The notes under the pieces: generated by a model | Told to the model about the DNA's origin: nothing | The model's input: only the letters and a program-made list of their open reading frames with translations | Databases searched by the model: none | Translations under genes and position numbers: made by a program | Shown here: positions 7,715-16,140 of the stretch, piece by piece | Layout: the number at the start of each line of letters is the position of its first letter | Numbering within the stretch: position 1 is the first letter of the stretch | Assembly (NCBI RefSeq): GCF_030453185.1 | Contig: NZ_JAKDKW010000016.1 | Location: 1-38,480 of the forward strand | Length of the DNA stretch: 38,480 nucleotides | DNA from: Yaniella sp. | GTDB taxonomy: Bacteria > Actinomycetota > Actinomycetes > Actinomycetales > Micrococcaceae | Direction of reading: 5' to 3'

Positions 7715-9117
7715 GAGCTCCACTTTCTATAACGCGAATGTACTTCTGCCACGATACTCGCAGCGCCTCCCGTGTATCCGGAAGGATCCAATATTTTTTC
7801 AATAGCTTTCACGGTAACGACACCGTCTGGCAGCTGCGCCACCAGGGCCTGGGCAAGATCGTCGTCATTGGCCATGGCCGTAGTGCTGATGGACTCAACG
7901 AGTCGCTTGCCACTACCGGGTTCGGCTGCACCGTGGGCCTCAACGATGGGGGCCAACCACTGCGTGAGGCGCCCCAGGAACACGGCGTTGCCGTGAATGC
8001 CGAGGTTGTGACGCATCGCTTTGGCATGGACTTCTAGTCCGTCGGTGAGTTCAACCAGAATCTCACTGACCGCACCGGTGAGGCGCAATAGTCCACGCAG
8101 GGCCGACCACTCGGTATGCCAGCCGCCGTCGGCACGTTCGGCAGTATTCGAGATAATGCCGGTTTGTAGCGTGTTCAGCTGACCGCTGGCTTCCTGGGCC
8201 GCATGCTTGAGACGAATCGAAAGTACCGGGTTATTCTTATGCGGCATGGCCGACGATCCACCACGGCCGGGTTTGGTCGGTTCGGTCAGTTCTGCGTTCT
8301 CGGCTTGCACCGAAGTCAGCACATCGTTGGCGAGTTTAGCGGCCGCGGCCGTGACCTGGAACGCCGTCTGCCCCAGCTGGAGGACGGGGACCCGATTGGC
8401 ATGCCAGACTGGAGCCGAGAGGAGGTTTAGCTCTTGGGCTAGCAGGTCACGCTGGCGATTTACCAGTTCCATGGGGTCGGCTTCGGGCTGATCGGCTTTG
8501 AAATAGTCCACCCACCAGGTCGAGGTGCCAACTGCGCCACCCCACTGGAGCGGAAGATTGTCCACTACGGTCTCAAAATGTTGGCTGGCGCTGCCGAGCG
8601 CTTCGACCCACTGGGAAACGCGGTAGCCGAAGGTAATGGGCTGGGCATGTTGATCCAGCGAGCGCCCGATCATCACGGTGTGGGCGTGCTCGGTGGCCAT
8701 TGCAGAGAGCTGACGAACCGCAGTTTTCATATTTGTCAGAATGTGTTCGCCGGCCCGAGAAGCTACCAACATCAAAGCGGTGTCAATAATGTCTTGGGAG
8801 GTCGCCCCCCTGTGCACGTATTGGGCGGCCGCCGCCTGGTGGGTACTAACGTTGTCACGTAGTGCACTTAGCAGCGGGATGAGGGCATTGGCGCCGTCGG
8901 GGGTCTGTGCTGCGATGGCACCAAGATCATAGTCGCCGATATGACTGGCGGCGGCTACGGCGTCGTCGATGGTGGCAGGTGCGGTACCAAACCGAATTTG
9001 TGCACGGCACCAGGCCGCCTCCACATCGAGCATCGCTTGACCGAATGCGGAATCCGAGGTGAGCTCGGCGGCACGCGTACCGGCCCAAGCGGGATTGAGC
9101 AAGCCAAAATCGTCCAC
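7711..9117 (-). CDS. pcaB: 3-carboxy-cis,cis-muconate cycloisomerase
   Basis: A 468-residue member of the fumarase/aspartase superfamily that would cyclise 3-carboxy-cis,cis-muconate to 4-carboxymuconolactone. The superfamily signature GRGGSSAMPHKNNP is intact, with QYVHRGATSQDIIDTA and SLDQHAQPITFG upstream. I chose GTG at 9117 because AAAGGAAC precedes it by six bases and the protein then begins VDDFGLLNPAWAG, as the family expects; a TTG at 9168 would add 17 untypical residues across a hairpin. It follows pcaG after 74 bases that contain an inverted repeat, and overlaps pcaL by four bases. Confidence 0.93.
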   Translation of the reverse strand: MDDFGLLNPAWAGTRAAELTSDSAFGQAMLDVEAAWCRAQIRFGTAPATIDDAVAAASHIGDYDLGAIAAQTPDGANALIPLLSALRDNVSTHQAAAAQYVHRGATSQDIIDTALMLVASRAGEHILTNMKTAVRQLSAMATEHAHTVMIGRSLDQHAQPITFGYRVSQWVEALGSASQHFETVVDNLPLQWGGAVGTSTWWVDYFKADQPEADPMELVNRQRDLLAQELNLLSAPVWHANRVPVLQLGQTAFQVTAAAAKLANDVLTSVQAENAELTEPTKPGRGGSSAMPHKNNPVLSIRLKHAAQEASGQLNTLQTGIISNTAERADGGWHTEWSALRGLLRLTGAVSEILVELTDGLEVHAKAMRHNLGIHGNAVFLGRLTQWLAPIVEAHGAAEPGSGKRLVESISTTAMANDDDLAQALVAQLPDGVVTVKAIEKILDPSGYTGGAASIVAEVHSRYRKWSS

Positions 9118-9149
9118 GGGAGTGTTCCTTTGATTGGGGTTAGACACAA

Positions 9150-9181
9150 CGATACCCGCCCGAATCAACGAGCGGGTATCG
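9150..9181 (-). repeat. Intercistronic hairpin between pcaG and pcaB
   Basis: A perfect 10-base-pair inverted repeat, CGATACCCGC / GCGGGTATCG, with a 12-base loop lies in the widest gap between pcaH and pcaL. No T tract follows on the minus strand, so an attenuating or RNA-processing role is more likely than full termination. Confidence 0.6.
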
Positions 9182-9191
9182 CCAGGGAAAC

Positions 9192-9785
9192 CTATGGTTT
9201 CGGGTAGTCCATACCTGGGTAGCTGAAAAACACGGTTTCGTTGTTGCCCTGCAGATGGATGTCGAAGATCAAGCGTTTGCCATCTCGCTTGGCAATCAGC
9301 GTTTCTGCGCGATCGCCGAGCGCCGACAGAGTCGCATCGTTTTCAAGACCCTCGGTCTCTGGAATGTATGCACGGGTGTGGAGCTTATTCAGCAAGCCAC
9401 GGGCAAAGACGACGATGTGAATGAACGGGGCCTTGCCCTCATCAGTGGCGCCTGGCTGTACGGTAGTGAACCGGTACGTGCCCACGTTATCGGTGGTGCC
9501 TCGGCCCCAGCCGGTGAAAGCGAAGGGATCCCGGATCAGCGAGCCATCCTGTTTGGGGATATCGCCGTGTTCGTCGGCCTGCCAGATTTCAATCATGGCA
9601 TCTGGGATCGGAGTGCCTTCGCCGTCAAAGACGGTACCGGTCAACTGGATCGCGCGGTCATCCGCCGGCGGGACAAGATGGTCGCCATCTTCGAATGGCA
9701 GGTGGACTTGCTCGGCGGCGTTAAAGTAGCCGAAGAAGGGGCCAATGGTTTGGCCCGGTGTTGGTGTCAGGTCATGAGTGGTCAT
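9192..9785 (-). CDS. pcaG: Protocatechuate 3,4-dioxygenase alpha subunit
   Basis: A 197-residue alpha subunit of the intradiol ring-cleaving dioxygenase. It starts TPTPGQTIGPFFGY, the standard PcaG opening, and carries IEIWQADEHGDIP, FTGWGRGTTD, FIHIVVFARGLLNKLHTRAY and LIFDIHLQG. As in known alpha chains, the four iron ligands of the beta chain are not conserved. The ATG follows GGAGGAAG and lies inside pcaH (14-base overlap), which suits equal production of the two subunits. With PcaH it opens protocatechuate to 3-carboxy-cis,cis-muconate. Confidence 0.95.
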   Translation of the reverse strand: MTTHDLTPTPGQTIGPFFGYFNAAEQVHLPFEDGDHLVPPADDRAIQLTGTVFDGEGTPIPDAMIEIWQADEHGDIPKQDGSLIRDPFAFTGWGRGTTDNVGTYRFTTVQPGATDEGKAPFIHIVVFARGLLNKLHTRAYIPETEGLENDATLSALGDRAETLIAKRDGKRLIFDIHLQGNNETVFFSYPGMDYPKP

Positions 9786-10587
9786 GGTCTTCTTCCTCCA
9801 TCCAGGTTTGCTGAGAGCCGGTCAGGATAATGTCCCAGCGGTACCCGGTGTTCCATTCGTGGCTGGTGATTGAGTGGTCGTAGGTTGCAACCAGACGGTC
9901 GCGGGCTTTTTGATCGGTGATCGACTGGTAAATCGGGTCCAGTGCAAACAATGGGTCACCGGGAAAATACATCTGGGTGATCATACGCTGAGTAAAATCA
10001 GTCCCGAACAGTGAGAAGTGCACGTGTGCTGGGCGCCAGGCGTTGTGGTGGTTTTTCCACGGGTATGGCGCAGGCTTGATGGTGGTGAACTCATACGTTC
10101 CGTCGTCACCGGTGATGGCACGCCCCACACCCGAGAAGTTTGGATCGATCGGGGCCGGGTGCTGGTCACGTTTGTGAATGTAGCGACCCGAAGCGTTTGC
10201 CTGCCATACTTCAATGAGCTGATTGCGCACCGGGCGGCCATTGCCGTCGAGTACGCGTCCACGAATGACTATGCGCTCGCCGAGTGGTTCGCCATTGTGC
10301 TGAATCGTGAGGTCTGATTCCAGCTGGTGGACATCACGGTGGCCAAATGCTGGTGAGTGCAATTCGATGGTTTCGGGATCGGTGTGGTGTAGATCCTTCG
10401 TGGGGTGCCGGAGCAGTGATGACCGGTAGGGCGGGTAATTCAGCCGCGGTTGCGTCTCTTCCTGCTTCGGGTCCGCTTTAACACGCTGTTCATAGGTCGT
10501 GCTAATGTCTTGAATTTCGGAGTTCAGGGTCTCTTGAGAGTCGGCCGTGGCCAATGGATCGAGTTTCGGACTATTGGTTGAAGTCAC
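9772..10587 (-). CDS. pcaH: Protocatechuate 3,4-dioxygenase beta subunit
   Basis: A 271-residue catalytic subunit. The iron(III) ligands can be placed: Tyr136 in ASGRYIHKRD, Tyr175 in APYPWKN, and His188 and His190 in RPAHVHF. Their spacing (39, 13, 2) equals that of Tyr408, Tyr447, His460 and His462 in the Pseudomonas enzyme. Also seen are GRVLDGNGRPV, ITQMYFPGDPLF and YRWDIIL. GTG at 10587 is chosen because AAAGGA lies eight bases before it; the longer open frame would run into pobA without a site. The N-terminal 50 residues are polar and poorly conserved. It is 28 bases downstream of pobA, so the two are surely co-transcribed. Confidence 0.95.
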   Translation of the reverse strand: MTSTNSPKLDPLATADSQETLNSEIQDISTTYEQRVKADPKQEETQPRLNYPPYRSSLLRHPTKDLHHTDPETIELHSPAFGHRDVHQLESDLTIQHNGEPLGERIVIRGRVLDGNGRPVRNQLIEVWQANASGRYIHKRDQHPAPIDPNFSGVGRAITGDDGTYEFTTIKPAPYPWKNHHNAWRPAHVHFSLFGTDFTQRMITQMYFPGDPLFALDPIYQSITDQKARDRLVATYDHSITSHEWNTGYRWDIILTGSQQTWMEEEDHDHS

Positions 10588-10615
10588 TTCGACATCCTTT
10601 CGTCGTGTGGTCGGG

Positions 10616-11806
10616 TTATTCGTGCGGCCAGCCGCAGTATGATTCAGCAAGATATTGACGCCCGTATTTGGAGCCCACAACGGTGTGTAACTCACCAATG
10701 GCGCGGCGGGTCTCGAAAGAGCTGGCGTCTTTTCGGGTGTGCAGCATGCTCGTCATCCAGTACGAGAAATTCTGGGCCTTCCAAACACGCTTCAGTGCAG
10801 TCTCTGAGTAGTTGTCGATTCCGGTGGAATCACCGGTATTGAAGAATTGCTCCAGTGCGGTGAATAAGACTTTCACATCGGCGAAGGCTAAGTTGAGACC
10901 TTTAGCGCCGGTGGGCGGAACGGTATGGCCGGCGTCGCCGGCCAGGAACAGGTTGCCCCAACGCATTGGTTCTGCCACGAATGAGCGGAACTTCAGCACA
11001 GTTTTTTCAAAGATCGGGCCGCGTTTGAGCTGAAAACCGTCTGGGCCATCGACGCGGGCCTGCAGTTCTGCCCAAATTTCGTCTTCGGTCCAGTCGTCTG
11101 GGTTCTCGTTTGGATCGCACTGGAAGTAATGGCGTTGTACTGTCTCATTGCGTTGGGAGATGAGTGCAAAACCCCGCGGGGAGTTGGCGTAGATCAGCTC
11201 TTCGGCGCTCGGTGGTGCTTCGGTCAAAATGCCGAACCAAGCGAAAGGATATTCGATCTTGTGCTCAACTCGTGTTTCGGAGGGGATAGCGCGACGGCAG
11301 AATGAACGTGAACCATCGGTTCCGACAATAAGGTCTGCTTCGATGAGACCGGGCTGACCATCAGCATCGGTGTAGTGAATTTTTGGGGTATCCGATTCGA
11401 CGTCGCTCAGATCAGTGACGGTGTGTTCGTATCGAACATCGCCCTTGTCTCGGGCGCGAGCTGCCGCAAGATCGACGAATACTTCATTTTGTGGGTAGAG
11501 CCAAACGGATGCATCGATGAGCTCTTTGAAGTTAATGCGGTGTGATTCACCATCGAACCGCAGATCGATTCCGTGGTGTTCGTAGCCCATCTCTTGTACG
11601 CGAGAGTCCACACCGTAGTCGGTCAGCATTTTCACCGCACCGGTTTCAAGAATTCCGGCGCGATGAGTGTTCTTGATGGTTTCGTAGTCCCGGGATTCCA
11701 GCACAATATTGTCGATACCGGCACGTGACAGCAGATGCGATAACATCAGCCCGGCTGGTCCGCCACCGACGATACCCACCTGGGTGGATTCTGCTTGAGT
11801 GCTCAC
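10616..11806 (-). CDS. pobA: 4-hydroxybenzoate 3-monooxygenase
   Basis: A 396-residue class A flavoprotein hydroxylase that would turn 4-hydroxybenzoate into protocatechuate with NAD(P)H and oxygen. The FAD-binding GGGPAG is at 14-19. The RAGILETG segment follows. The active-site stretch GFALISQRNETVQRHYFQ contains the Ser and Arg equivalent to Ser212 and Arg214 of the Pseudomonas enzyme. The second FAD motif GDAGHTVPPTGAKGLNLA is near residue 290. The GTG start has CAGGAG seven bases upstream. It is the first enzyme gene of the pobA-pcaHGBL unit. An IclR gene lies 93 bases upstream on the same strand, with an inverted-repeat site in the gap. Confidence 0.95.
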   Translation of the reverse strand: MSTQAESTQVGIVGGGPAGLMLSHLLSRAGIDNIVLESRDYETIKNTHRAGILETGAVKMLTDYGVDSRVQEMGYEHHGIDLRFDGESHRINFKELIDASVWLYPQNEVFVDLAAARARDKGDVRYEHTVTDLSDVESDTPKIHYTDADGQPGLIEADLIVGTDGSRSFCRRAIPSETRVEHKIEYPFAWFGILTEAPPSAEELIYANSPRGFALISQRNETVQRHYFQCDPNENPDDWTEDEIWAELQARVDGPDGFQLKRGPIFEKTVLKFRSFVAEPMRWGNLFLAGDAGHTVPPTGAKGLNLAFADVKVLFTALEQFFNTGDSTGIDNYSETALKRVWKAQNFSYWMTSMLHTRKDASSFETRRAIGELHTVVGSKYGRQYLAESYCGWPHE

Positions 11807-11852
11807 GAAAACTCCTGTCGCTTCATTTGCAAGATGGTGTCTCTAACAGTGT

Positions 11853-11880
11853 GTGTCATGCATCGTGCAGTATGCCACTG
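11853..11880. promoter_or_regulatory. Putative operator upstream of pobA
   Basis: On the + strand the gap contains ATGCATCGTGCAGTAT with the inverted repeat TGCA-TCG-TGCA. On the pobA coding strand this reads ATACTGCACGATGCAT. The half-site ACTGC also occurs as ACTGCGTGCAGT upstream of the SLC13 transporter gene. The assignment to the adjacent IclR regulator is a guess. Confidence 0.3.
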
Positions 11881-11899
11881 GATTCTCAGGCAGTGAGAA

Positions 11900-12670
11900 T
11901 TATTCGGTTTCCGGGACTGGATGAAGCGCACGTGCGAGTCCGCGGGAGGCGGCCATCAAGACGGGAATTACGGCGGCGCGTTGCTCAAAATCTTCGGGGA
12001 CGACCACTGAAATGGCTGCGATTGCAGTCCGGTTTTTACCACGCAACGTGTTGAAAACCGGTACCGCTGCACCGGTGGTGCCGTCATCGAGCATGCCGTC
12101 CAGCATGGAAAACCCCTCCCGGCGAATCTGCGCCAGGGTTGTGGTGATGCTACCGGAGGATGGGTAGGTCATCTTGGCGGCATTGGCGTGGGCAAGAAAA
12201 TAATCGTCGATCACGTGAGGTGGTTGAAACGCTAACTGGACTAATCCCATCGACACTGTATGTATAGGCATCCGCGTGGCGACCGTCGCCTGATTGACCA
12301 CAGAGTTCCGTGACGAGAGGCGCTCCACTACGAGGACCTCGTTGTCATCGAGTACCGACAGCTGAGTGTGTTGGCGAAAGATGGCTTGCACGTCGTCCAA
12401 AAATGGCATCGCCGCTGTGCGCAAGCTGACCGCAGGCGAAGATCGGGCAGCTAACTCCCAGAGTCGCATACCCAACCCGATCGTGCCGTCTGGGTAGCGC
12501 GTCAAGATGTCTTCGGCCGAAAGTTTCGATACTAGGCGATAAGCCGTTGCCAACGGGATATCGGTCACGTGCGCGAGGTCAGCTACGCTGAGTTGGCGGC
12601 GGCGCGCGTCGAAAGCAGACAGGATGCGCAGCACGCGGTCCAGTACGGTATCACCGGATGATGTGGTCAT
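11900..12670 (-). CDS. IclR-family transcriptional regulator, possible PobR
   Basis: A 256-residue IclR-family protein. The N-terminal winged helix at about 8-60 contains LSVADLAHVTDIPLATAYRL. The effector domain has QLSVLDDNEVLVVERL, RMPIHTVSMGLVQLAFQ and GTTGAAVPVFN. It differs clearly from the PcaR-like protein at 3025-3783, so it is not a duplicate of it. Its place just before pobA suggests a 4-hydroxybenzoate sensor controlling pobA-pcaHGBL and perhaps the transporters. The ATG has both a possible -10 (TAGACT, nine bases upstream) and a short AAAGG close by, so leaderless and led translation are both possible. It starts 43 bases after the SLC13 gene and may be partly read from that promoter. 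Confidence 0.85.
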   Translation of the reverse strand: MTTSSGDTVLDRVLRILSAFDARRRQLSVADLAHVTDIPLATAYRLVSKLSAEDILTRYPDGTIGLGMRLWELAARSSPAVSLRTAAMPFLDDVQAIFRQHTQLSVLDDNEVLVVERLSSRNSVVNQATVATRMPIHTVSMGLVQLAFQPPHVIDDYFLAHANAAKMTYPSSGSITTTLAQIRREGFSMLDGMLDDGTTGAAVPVFNTLRGKNRTAIAAISVVVPEDFEQRAAVIPVLMAASRGLARALHPVPETE

Positions 12671-12713
12671 GACGCCTTTAGTCTATCCCGGCGACAGTTC
12701 TGTTGGGCTGGTT

Positions 12714-14378
12714 TTAATAGGCGATGCCAAAGACCCACACCAGAACGGTCATTGCGGTCAGCGTGATCAGAATAGCCGCAAGAATATTGATCAGCGCACC
12801 ACCTTTGACCATCTGACCGATGGTGACATAACCCGAGCCGTAGGCAATCGCATTTGGTGGAGTAGCGACGGGCAGCATGAACGCACAGGTTGCCGCTAGC
12901 GCTACCGGTGCGGTGAGCAAGAGTGGCTCGATGCCCGTTCCCATCGCGACACCTGAAGCCACCGGCAGGAAGGTTGCCGCAGTTGCTGTATTCGATGTCA
13001 TTTCAGTCAGAATCAGGATACCCACGGCGGCTATGGCCACCAGGAGCCAAACGGGTATACCGGCGAGACCTTCAACTTGCTGGCCAAGCCACTCTGATAG
13101 ACCTGAATCAGAAAATTGCGCTGATAACGCGAGCCCACCACCGAAGAGAAGCAGCACGCCCCAGGGTAATTTGAGCGCTGTATCCCAGTTCAAAAGTCGG
13201 ACACCTTGGTTAGCGCCGCCGGGGAGGATGAACAGTGCGAGTCCAACGATCATCGCGATACCAGCATCGGAGACGACGGCTTCTTCGAGGCCGAAAATGT
13301 ACTCTGAGATAAGTGGAACCGCAACCCATGAAGTAGCCGCAATAATAAAGACAATGAGGACCGACAGCTCACCAAGCGACATCGGTCCAAGTTTGGCCCA
13401 TTCTTTGCGAATGAGTTCCGCTCCACCTGGGATGTGCTTTGTTTCTGGCTTGAACATAACCTTCGTCAAGATGAACCAGGCACCCACCATCAGCACGATG
13501 GACAAAGGAACACCCACTAGCATCCAGCGACCGAAACCAAGATTCATATCGTGGGTCGATGCCATATGTGCCGCGAGCAACGCATTCGGGGGAGTGCCGA
13601 TAATTGTGCCTAGGGAACCGATCGATGCCGAATATGCGATAGCAAGCATCAACGCTGTGCCGAAATTCGTCTTGGAGACTTCTGAAACCTCTTCCTGAGA
13701 AGGTGAGGACTCAGATCCTTCCTCTATCACGGCGCCAGGGTCTTCTCCGTCCGTGATCTTTTTTACCAACAGCATTACGGAGATACCAATGGGAAGCATC
13801 ATGACCGCTGTTGCGGTGTTGGAGACCCACATCGAGAGAAAGCCCGTGGCAATCATGAAGCCGGCGATGAGCGCGTTTGTATTTGAACCCATCCCGCGCA
13901 GTACGAGCAAGGCGATGCGTCGGTGGAGATTCCAACGTTGCATGGTTAATGCCAAGAGAAAACCGCCCATGAACAGAAAGATGATGTCGTTGCCATAATT
14001 GGCTCCCACGTCGGAGACACTGACACCTTCCTCTGATTCGCTGGCGGGGACGAGTAGGGGAAATATAATGAGTGGCAGCAGAGCTGTCGCGGGAATGGGG
14101 ATGGCTTCGGTCATCCACCAGATGGCCATAAGCACCGCGGTGGCCGCAGTCAGTTTGGGCCAAACTTCCAGGTCCGCGGGCATGACGAAGTAGATGAGTA
14201 CCGCCGCGATGAGGCCTGCAACAAGACCAATGATTTTGCGGAACCATTCTCCGCGTTCAATAGGAGGGGCCTTCAGACCGTCTGAAGCTTCGGCTTCGGT
14301 TTCTGTTTTTGCTTGCCGGACTGGATCGTATCGTTTGAGATGTGCTGCGGTAACGCGGCTGGATGACTTATTCTCCAC
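12714..14378 (-). CDS. SLC13/DASS-family anion:sodium symporter
   Basis: A 554-residue membrane protein of the divalent anion:sodium symporter family. It has about a dozen hydrophobic segments after a polar N-terminal stretch of some 45 residues. Two diagnostic Ser-Asn-Thr motifs are visible: SNTATAVMMLPI in the first half and SNTATAATFLPV in the second; they bind sodium and carboxylate in known members. GNDIIFLFMGGFLLAL and GTPPNALLA also fit. GTG at 14378 is preferred, with GGGAGT seven bases upstream; an ATG at 14393 gives five more residues but has no site. Known members carry succinate, malate or citrate. Here import of an aromatic or pathway carboxylate is inferred from context; aromatic acids usually enter by AAHS-type MFS carriers. 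Confidence 0.85.
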   Translation of the reverse strand: MENKSSSRVTAAHLKRYDPVRQAKTETEAEASDGLKAPPIERGEWFRKIIGLVAGLIAAVLIYFVMPADLEVWPKLTAATAVLMAIWWMTEAIPIPATALLPLIIFPLLVPASESEEGVSVSDVGANYGNDIIFLFMGGFLLALTMQRWNLHRRIALLVLRGMGSNTNALIAGFMIATGFLSMWVSNTATAVMMLPIGISVMLLVKKITDGEDPGAVIEEGSESSPSQEEVSEVSKTNFGTALMLAIAYSASIGSLGTIIGTPPNALLAAHMASTHDMNLGFGRWMLVGVPLSIVLMVGAWFILTKVMFKPETKHIPGGAELIRKEWAKLGPMSLGELSVLIVFIIAATSWVAVPLISEYIFGLEEAVVSDAGIAMIVGLALFILPGGANQGVRLLNWDTALKLPWGVLLLFGGGLALSAQFSDSGLSEWLGQQVEGLAGIPVWLLVAIAAVGILILTEMTSNTATAATFLPVASGVAMGTGIEPLLLTAPVALAATCAFMLPVATPPNAIAYGSGYVTIGQMVKGGALINILAAILITLTAMTVLVWVFGIAY

Positions 14379-14452
14379 AAAAATTACTCCCATGAATATG
14401 CGCTGACCGGTAACCGCCGGTGCGTAGAGCAGCTGTACTGGATGTGAGCTCC

Positions 14453-14481
14453 AGCCTAGTCAGTCGGGTGACTCGCAACAA
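14453..14481 (-). promoter_or_regulatory. Candidate promoter of the SLC13 gene
   Basis: On the minus strand TTGTTG and TAGGCT are separated by exactly 17 bases, about 75 bases before the GTG start. The same -10 hexamer, TAGGCT, appears at the TetR promoter (19455-19460). Confidence 0.4.
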
Positions 14482-14632
14482 TACGAGTGCAACGTTGTGA
14501 AAGGGGTGTTGTAATATCCACTGCACGCAGTCGATTCGCGGTGGACTTCGGACATGACCTGCGTAGTTGGTGATGCCCTTTTGGCAGAAACTGTACGGAG
14601 TCCTTTGATTATTCAACAGACAGTCGGTATTG

Positions 14633-14684
14633 CGGGGCTTAAACCATAGGGCGTGCCCCGAAGTGTTGTTGAATCACGCCCTAT
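14633..14684 (-). terminator. Overlapping hairpins downstream of the MFS gene
   Basis: ATAGGGCGTG (14646-14655) pairs with CACGCCCTAT (14675-14684). CGGGGC (14633-14638) can instead pair with GCCCCG (14655-14660). The structures compete. The T tract on the minus strand is weak (ggttt), so termination is plausible rather than certain. Confidence 0.4.
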
Positions 14685-14702
14685 TGGCAATCTGTTGCCG
14701 AG

Positions 14703-15995
14703 TCAGGCCTGATAGCGAGAGGCAGCGGTTATTTTTGGCCTAACTGGATCGGTTACTGGTTGACCTTCGACGTGGGGAACCCTGGGTTCCCTTGCCATGT
14801 GGATGCCAAGAACACTCAATGCAGAGAGTCCCGCGATCATCCACCAGCCAAGGTCTGAGCTGCCAAGTTGGGCTCCGAGTGTGTAAACATATGGGAAAAC
14901 AACTGCTCCGAGGTTTCCGAGGGTCAATACAAGACCTAGTGCCGTGGCGAAGTCCTTGCTTGAAACTTGTTCTGGGTATTCCGAGGGGGAGACACTGGCC
15001 GGCGACAGGTACATCATGCCGAAGAGGCCAATTGCACTGAGGAGGACCCACAGCAGGATGTTGTTTGCCACTGGAATCAGTACCAATAAGACTACGATCA
15101 GGGCTGCTGGAATCCAGAGCGTGGATAAGAACTTCTTGGCGCGGTCAGCCCAAATGCCGCCCAGGATCGAGCCTGGGATACCAATCAGGAGCATCACAAG
15201 ACCCAGGAGGCTGGCGTTAGAACTACTAAAGCCATGTTCTGTTTCGGCATAACCTGGAGCAAGCTGCGACACCGTAAAGAAGGCCCCATAGGCGGCGACA
15301 CTGACGATACCGATACCCCACAGAGTCTTCGATTTTAGGAGCTTCACGGTAGAAGACCAGCTAAATTCGTCGCCCTCGAGCTCGTCCATATTCCGCGGAA
15401 TTTGAATGAGGGCAGCCCCGGCTATGGCAATAACTAGACCCACGCCGGCAGCCATCCATAAGCTGGCGCGCCAGCCGTATGACTCCATCAAGAAAGTCCA
15501 GACATATAGGCCAATGGCTGAGCCACCGGTTAACCCAAGGCCATTCAGGATGCCTGCAACAAGTTTGCCGTTTTCAGGTTTGGCCCAATACGACCCCAAT
15601 GGAAAGATGGATGCAACGATCAACGACATGCCAACCCCGCCCACGAAGCGTGCTGACAGCATCAACCCATAGCTGCTAGACAGCACGATGAGAGCGCTCG
15701 ACGCTGCCGTGATGAAGCCACCCCAGACAGCAACCTTCTTCAGTCCCCAAGCAGCTGCGGCGAAGCCCGCGGGTATATGTGCTATCGCATAACCAAGGAA
15801 CCAGAGGGAGACCATTAACCCGACTTGAGAATAACTGAGACCAAACTCGGTAGTCAGCCTCGAATAGGCAGGTACAACCGCATACATTTGTAGTCCGTAA
15901 GAGAATGCCAGCAGGGTCGAAACCGTGATGACTATCCCGCCCGTCCGCCTTTTCGGAGATGCTCCAAATACGTTTGTCGTGGTATCAGTCTTCAA
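14703..15995 (-). CDS. Major facilitator superfamily transporter
   Basis: A 430-residue MFS protein with about twelve hydrophobic segments. The loop between helices 2 and 3 is IPAGFAAAAWGLKKVAVWGG, and a further MFS-like loop, GGIWADRAKKFLS, is found in the second half. The overall look is that of the cyanate/nitrate-permease-like (CynX/NarK-type) carriers. The start is TTG at 15995, with GGAGG nine bases upstream and no better codon nearby. It is transcribed toward the catabolic genes, which suggests uptake of 4-hydroxybenzoate, protocatechuate or a related acid, but the sequence does not reveal the substrate. Palindromes upstream at 16094-16140 are candidate regulatory sites. Confidence 0.85.
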   Translation of the reverse strand: MKTDTTTNVFGASPKRRTGGIVITVSTLLAFSYGLQMYAVVPAYSRLTTEFGLSYSQVGLMVSLWFLGYAIAHIPAGFAAAAWGLKKVAVWGGFITAASSALIVLSSSYGLMLSARFVGGVGMSLIVASIFPLGSYWAKPENGKLVAGILNGLGLTGGSAIGLYVWTFLMESYGWRASLWMAAGVGLVIAIAGAALIQIPRNMDELEGDEFSWSSTVKLLKSKTLWGIGIVSVAAYGAFFTVSQLAPGYAETEHGFSSSNASLLGLVMLLIGIPGSILGGIWADRAKKFLSTLWIPAALIVVLLVLIPVANNILLWVLLSAIGLFGMMYLSPASVSPSEYPEQVSSKDFATALGLVLTLGNLGAVVFPYVYTLGAQLGSSDLGWWMIAGLSALSVLGIHMAREPRVPHVEGQPVTDPVRPKITAASRYQA

Positions 15996-16093
15996 AAAGT
16001 AATCCTCCAGGTGCTGGTGTCGATATAGCTCGAAGTCAGTGGCAGTACAGCCGCAGTAACCTCCATGTTTCCTCGTGCGGGTAAGCGCAATGG

Positions 16094-16106
16094 TTTGCAG
16101 CGCAAA
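16094..16106. promoter_or_regulatory. Palindrome TTTGC-AGC-GCAAA upstream of the MFS gene
   Basis: A perfect 5-3-5 inverted repeat about 100 bases before the MFS start. It lies next to the second repeat at 16112-16140. Confidence 0.35.
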
Positions 16107-16111
16107 ATAAA

Positions 16112-16140
16112 CTGCATCAAGGTAGTACGCCGTGATGCAG
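16112..16140. promoter_or_regulatory. Inverted repeat CTGCATCA...TGATGCAG upstream of the MFS gene
   Basis: Perfect 8-base arms separated by 13 bases (centre-to-centre about two helical turns), ahead of the MFS gene. This is a typical layout for a dimer-binding regulator. No regulator gene is adjacent upstream. Confidence 0.4.

Larger units (their letters stand above)
14394..14702. other. Promoter region between the MFS and SLC13 transporter genes
   Basis: 309 bases without a gene. It contains the candidate SLC13 promoter (14453-14481), the near-palindrome ACTGCACGCAGT (about 14520-14531, flanked by CCACTG... and ...GGTGG), a CAACGTTG palindrome, and overlapping hairpins at 14633-14684 that may terminate the MFS transcript. 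Confidence 0.5.
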
